Source: Methanomassiliicoccus sp. UBA386 (GTDB lineage: Archaea; Thermoplasmatota; Thermoplasmata; Methanomassiliicoccales; Methanomassiliicoccaceae). From it: a stretch of DNA of 15,581 bases. The notes below the pieces were generated by a model. That model had not been told where the DNA came from and did not search any database. It worked only from the letters and a program-made list of their open reading frames with translations. A program made the position numbers and the translations under genes. The stretch spans positions 1 through 15,581 of the forward strand of contig DAGU01000041.1 in assembly GCA_002498285.1 (NCBI GenBank), in the 5' to 3' direction. Positions 12,934 to 15,581 of this stretch are shown piece by piece (the first letter of the stretch is position 1; each line of letters starts with the position of its first letter).

Positions 12934-14887
12934 GCAGTACAACCCGATAGAGAGCTACGGGGCCATCGGCAACCTTCGCACGGTGGGCCTGATCTGCGCG
13001 AACGGCTCCCTGGACTGGTTGTGCTTTCCCAACATGAGCGGCGGGAGCGTGTTCGGGGCCATGCTCGATGCGGAGAAGGGAGGCCGGTTCCGGGTGTGGG
13101 TGGAGGGCGCGTCCAGCCGGCAAAGGTACGTGGAGGGGACGAACGTGCTGAGGACCGCGTTCCTCCCCAAGGGCTCCCTCGTCGGCGTCACCGACTTCAT
13201 GCCCCTGTGGGGCTCCATCAGGGGGAAGGGGCGTTCGACCGCCCTGGACGAGGTGCAGCGGCTGGTAAGCTGCCGCGGAAAGGACGTGGACGTACACGTC
13301 GAGTGGCGCCCCCGCCCCGACTACGCTCGCCAGCGCGCTCACGTGGAGCGGCGCGGGGATGCCTGGACCGCCACGTGGAACGGCGGCCGCCTTTCGCTGT
13401 GCGGGCTGCCGGAGGGCAGGCTGGAAGAGGACGAGCATGGTCCGGCCGTTCGAGGCGTTTTCCGTCTGAAGAGGAATGAGGAGAGGGCCCTGGTCACGCG
13501 CTACTGCTCCGACGACGCCTCGTGCGCCGTGGGTGCGAGCAAGGCGCTGCTGAAGCGCACCATCGATACCTGGAGGGGGTGGATCCATACGCCCGTGGAC
13601 CGCGAGAACTCCGATTGGGCGAGGGAGTGGACCCATATGGTGTCCAGGTCCGAGCTGGCGTTGAAGCTGCTCATCCACGATGACACGGGGGCCATCGCGG
13701 CCGCCCCCACCACGTCGCTGCCGGAAGTGCTGGGAGGGGGCCTCAACTGGGACTACCGCTATTCATGGCTGAGGGACTCGTCAATGGTCGCCCAGGCCCT
13801 GCTGGCGCTCGGACATCACGAAGAGGCGGTGGAGTTCCTGGAATGGATAAGGGACGCCTCCGAGGCGTCGTGCGATAACGAGTGGGAGCCTAGGATCATG
13901 TACGGCCTCCACGGGGAGAAGGACCTCGAGGAGATCGAGCTTACGCATCTGGACGGTTATCATTCATCGAGGCCGGTGAGGATAGGCAACGGGGCGGCGG
14001 AGCAACGCCAGCACGAGGTGTACGGCGAACTGCTGACGACCGGCTACGAACTCCTGAGGCAGAACGTGCCGCTGGACGCCAGGACGATGAGGTTCCTGTC
14101 CCGGGCCGCCAACAAGGTGTGCGAGATATGGGAGCAGCCGGACAGCGGGATCTGGGAGAGGCGGGGGGAAGAGTATCACTACACCTACTCCAAGGTCATG
14201 CTGTGGGTGGCGGTGGACCGCGCCGCGCACATGGCCGAGAGGTATGGGCTGGAGGGCGACGTGGAGCGGTGGAAGGAAACGGGGGAGCGCATCGCCAAGG
14301 CCGTCCTCGGTGAGGGGTATTCGGAGGAGAGGGGCGCGTTCACCGAGTATTTCGGCGGGGACGCCCTAGACTCGGCCAATCTGCGCATTCCGCTAATGGA
14401 GATGCTGCCCTTCCACGACCGTAGGGTGCAGGGCACCATTGACCGCATCTCGGAGGAGCTGCTGGAAGGAGGGATGCTAGCCCGCAACACCGAAGGGGTG
14501 GAGAGGGGAGAGGGGGCGTTCATCATGTGCACCTTCTGGCTCGTCCAGGTCCTCGCTCTCTCAGGACGGACGAGGGAGGCGAGGGCCCTTCTGGAGAACG
14601 CCAGCGAGGTCGCGTCGCCCCTGGGGCTGTTCGCCGAGATGTTCGACCCCCGCACCGGCTACCAGCTGGGGAACTATCCCCAGGCGTTCAGCCACATCGG
14701 GTTCATAAACGCCGTCATGTACCTGCTGTACGCCGAGGACCACGAAGTGCCCATCCCGGACCCCATCGGCTCCGATGGGCACAGGAAGGCGCTGGGCCGC
14801 CGCCACGTGGAGGGCGTCGACCCCCGGGGCGAGGTGAAGGGGAGAACGGGGCGCCAGAACAGGGTCGATCGACGCTCTCACGACTGA
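12923..14887 (+). CDS. GH15 family glucoamylase/trehalase-type glycoside hydrolase
   Basis: A 654-residue enzyme with the GH15 plan: an N-terminal beta-sandwich domain (about 1-250, starting YNPIESYGAIGNLRTVGLI and DWLCFP) and an (alpha/alpha)6 barrel (about 260-620). Barrel landmarks are GGLNWDYRYSWLRDSS (near 271-286), the catalytic acid Glu412 (GIWERRGEEYHYTYSK), and the base Glu572 (GLFAEMFDPRTGYQLGNYPQ). It should hydrolyse alpha-glucosides, either maltodextrin or glycogen ends or trehalose; archaeal and actinobacterial GH15 trehalases share this layout. No signal peptide is seen, so it is cytosolic. ATG 12923 lies inside the 3' end of the upstream pseudogene, so expression probably depends on the promoter at 12317. 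A charged tail follows the barrel. The frame reaches back to 12887, but family similarity starts at 12923. Confidence 0.9.
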   Translation: MADRQYNPIESYGAIGNLRTVGLICANGSLDWLCFPNMSGGSVFGAMLDAEKGGRFRVWVEGASSRQRYVEGTNVLRTAFLPKGSLVGVTDFMPLWGSIRGKGRSTALDEVQRLVSCRGKDVDVHVEWRPRPDYARQRAHVERRGDAWTATWNGGRLSLCGLPEGRLEEDEHGPAVRGVFRLKRNEERALVTRYCSDDASCAVGASKALLKRTIDTWRGWIHTPVDRENSDWAREWTHMVSRSELALKLLIHDDTGAIAAAPTTSLPEVLGGGLNWDYRYSWLRDSSMVAQALLALGHHEEAVEFLEWIRDASEASCDNEWEPRIMYGLHGEKDLEEIELTHLDGYHSSRPVRIGNGAAEQRQHEVYGELLTTGYELLRQNVPLDARTMRFLSRAANKVCEIWEQPDSGIWERRGEEYHYTYSKVMLWVAVDRAAHMAERYGLEGDVERWKETGERIAKAVLGEGYSEERGAFTEYFGGDALDSANLRIPLMEMLPFHDRRVQGTIDRISEELLEGGMLARNTEGVERGEGAFIMCTFWLVQVLALSGRTREARALLENASEVASPLGLFAEMFDPRTGYQLGNYPQAFSHIGFINAVMYLLYAEDHEVPIPDPIGSDGHRKALGRRHVEGVDPRGEVKGRTGRQNRVDRRSHD

Positions 14888-15105
14888 TGGTCGCAGGACC
14901 TTGAGATCGACGTCGCTCCCGCCGGAGCCTGTTTAGAAGCGTCAAGCGCCCTTTGCATGCATCCCCGCCTGCATGATATCAAACGTGTTGCGGAAAGGTC
15001 GCCGAAAGGCGCTTTTGCCGCATTTCATACTACGCTCTCGATCGTGGGCTTTCTCGCTCGGGTAGATGTAAAATAGGTCGTTCCTGATAACCGCCAGGGA
15101 ATAAC
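14888..15105 (+). promoter_or_regulatory. Intergenic region with a GAAA-capped hairpin and a candidate promoter
   Basis: An imperfect stem at 14990-15021 closes on a GAAA loop (15004-15007): the inner CGCC/GGCG and outer GCGG/CCGC arms enclose AAAG pairing with TTTT, with two bulges. It may mark the end of the GH15 transcript. Downstream, TGTAAAATA (15067-15075) may be the box A of the dehydrogenase gene, with a start around 15097, and AGGGA lies before ATG 15106. No coding sequence is visible. Confidence 0.4.
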
Positions 15106-15581
15106 ATGGTCGACGCCAAAGATATAGAGAGGGCCAAGGATCACTTCGGGAGGATCCTGGAACAGCAGCTCAAGAGGGTACAGGCGATGAAGGATGACCA
15201 GGGATGGACCGACTACGCCAAACTGGACACCATCATCATAGGCGTCTGCGGCGGGGACGGCATCGGACCGTTCATCTCCCGCTCGGCCCAGACCGTTCTG
15301 GAATCGCTACTGGCCGACGAGATGAAGAGCGGCAAGGTGGAGATCCGGGAGATCGACGGGCTGACGATCGAGAACCGTGTCAAGGCCATGAAGGCCATTC
15401 CCGACGACGTCCTGGCCGAGCTGAAGAAGTGCCATGTCATCCTCAAGGGGCCGACCACCACTCCCAAGAAGGGGGACCCGTGGCCCAACATCGAGAGCGC
15501 CAACGTGGCAATGAGGCGGGAGCTGGACCTCTTCGCCAACGTCCGGCCGGTCAGGGTGCCGGAGATCGGTGTGGACTGGGT
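15106..15581 (+). CDS. Isocitrate/isopropylmalate dehydrogenase family protein (N-terminal part)
   Basis: The frame runs from ATG 15106 off the right edge, giving 158 residues. This is a decarboxylating beta-hydroxyacid dehydrogenase using NAD(P)+. After a charged 40-residue N-terminal extension come the IIIGVCGGDGIGP segment (43-55), VILKGPTTTPKKGD (111-124) and the substrate-binding helix SANVAMRRELDLFANVRPVR (131-150), in which Ser131, Arg138 and Arg148 correspond to substrate-contact positions. Isocitrate dehydrogenase is favoured by the KGPTTTP and SANVAMRREL pattern, but 3-isopropylmalate dehydrogenase cannot be excluded because the C-terminal half is outside the window. The extension before the nucleotide fold is longer than in bacterial relatives. 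Confidence 0.88.
   Translation, partial: MVDAKDIERAKDHFGRILEQQLKRVQAMKDDQGWTDYAKLDTIIIGVCGGDGIGPFISRSAQTVLESLLADEMKSGKVEIREIDGLTIENRVKAMKAIPDDVLAELKKCHVILKGPTTTPKKGDPWPNIESANVAMRRELDLFANVRPVRVPEIGVDW

Noticed and set aside
1..15581. CRISPR arrays, complete insertion sequences, rRNA genes or a replication origin
   Set aside because: I saw no regularly spaced repeats, no complete transposase, no rRNA sequence and no origin repeats with an adjacent cdc6-type gene.

Overview
The window looks like a GC-rich euryarchaeal chromosome. The clearest signs are an archaeal-type mevalonate operon, A/T-rich box A promoters 25-35 bases before several start codons (leaderless transcripts), a CCA-encoding proline tRNA gene and archaeal zinc-ribbon proteins. 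Gene content and style suggest Thermoplasmatota, perhaps a Methanomassiliicoccales relative. That placement is inference from family resemblance, not from a marker gene.

Left part (1-3600): a minus-strand operon reads XRE-type regulator, HMG-CoA synthase, thiolase homologue, DUF35 zinc-ribbon/OB protein, with overlapping stops and starts and a hairpin terminator. These three enzyme-side genes correspond to the archaeal thiolase/HMG-CoA synthase/DUF35 complex that feeds isoprenoid lipid synthesis. Unexpectedly, the thiolase lacks its nucleophilic cysteine (Gly87) and has Asp337 in place of the catalytic histidine, while the synthase keeps its active site.

Middle-left (3600-4900): an internally deleted tnpB of the IS605/IS1341 type, followed by tRNA-Pro(CGG). 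Then come a pyridoxamine-phosphate-oxidase-like flavoprotein and a ROK family sugar kinase, both plus strand with leaderless promoters. The ROK gene converges on a minus-strand pair (MFS exporter, then YkgJ-type cysteine-cluster protein), their stop codons overlapping in a CTAG.

Centre (8299-10646): a minus-strand module of unknown function. It encodes a 430-residue protein, a 113-residue protein made of four tandem zinc ribbons, and a 222-residue multi-ribbon protein.

Right part (10916-15581): gldA-like glycerol dehydrogenase (minus) and, divergent from a shared symmetrical TATA element, a decayed LLM-class flavin/F420 oxidoreductase whose 3' end overlaps a GH15 glucoamylase/trehalase-type gene. 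The window ends inside an isocitrate/isopropylmalate dehydrogenase family gene. The main discoveries are the apparently inactive thiolase in an otherwise intact mevalonate operon, the LLM pseudogene (frameshifts, deletion, in-frame TAG), the hairpin-rich gldA leader and the zinc-ribbon module.
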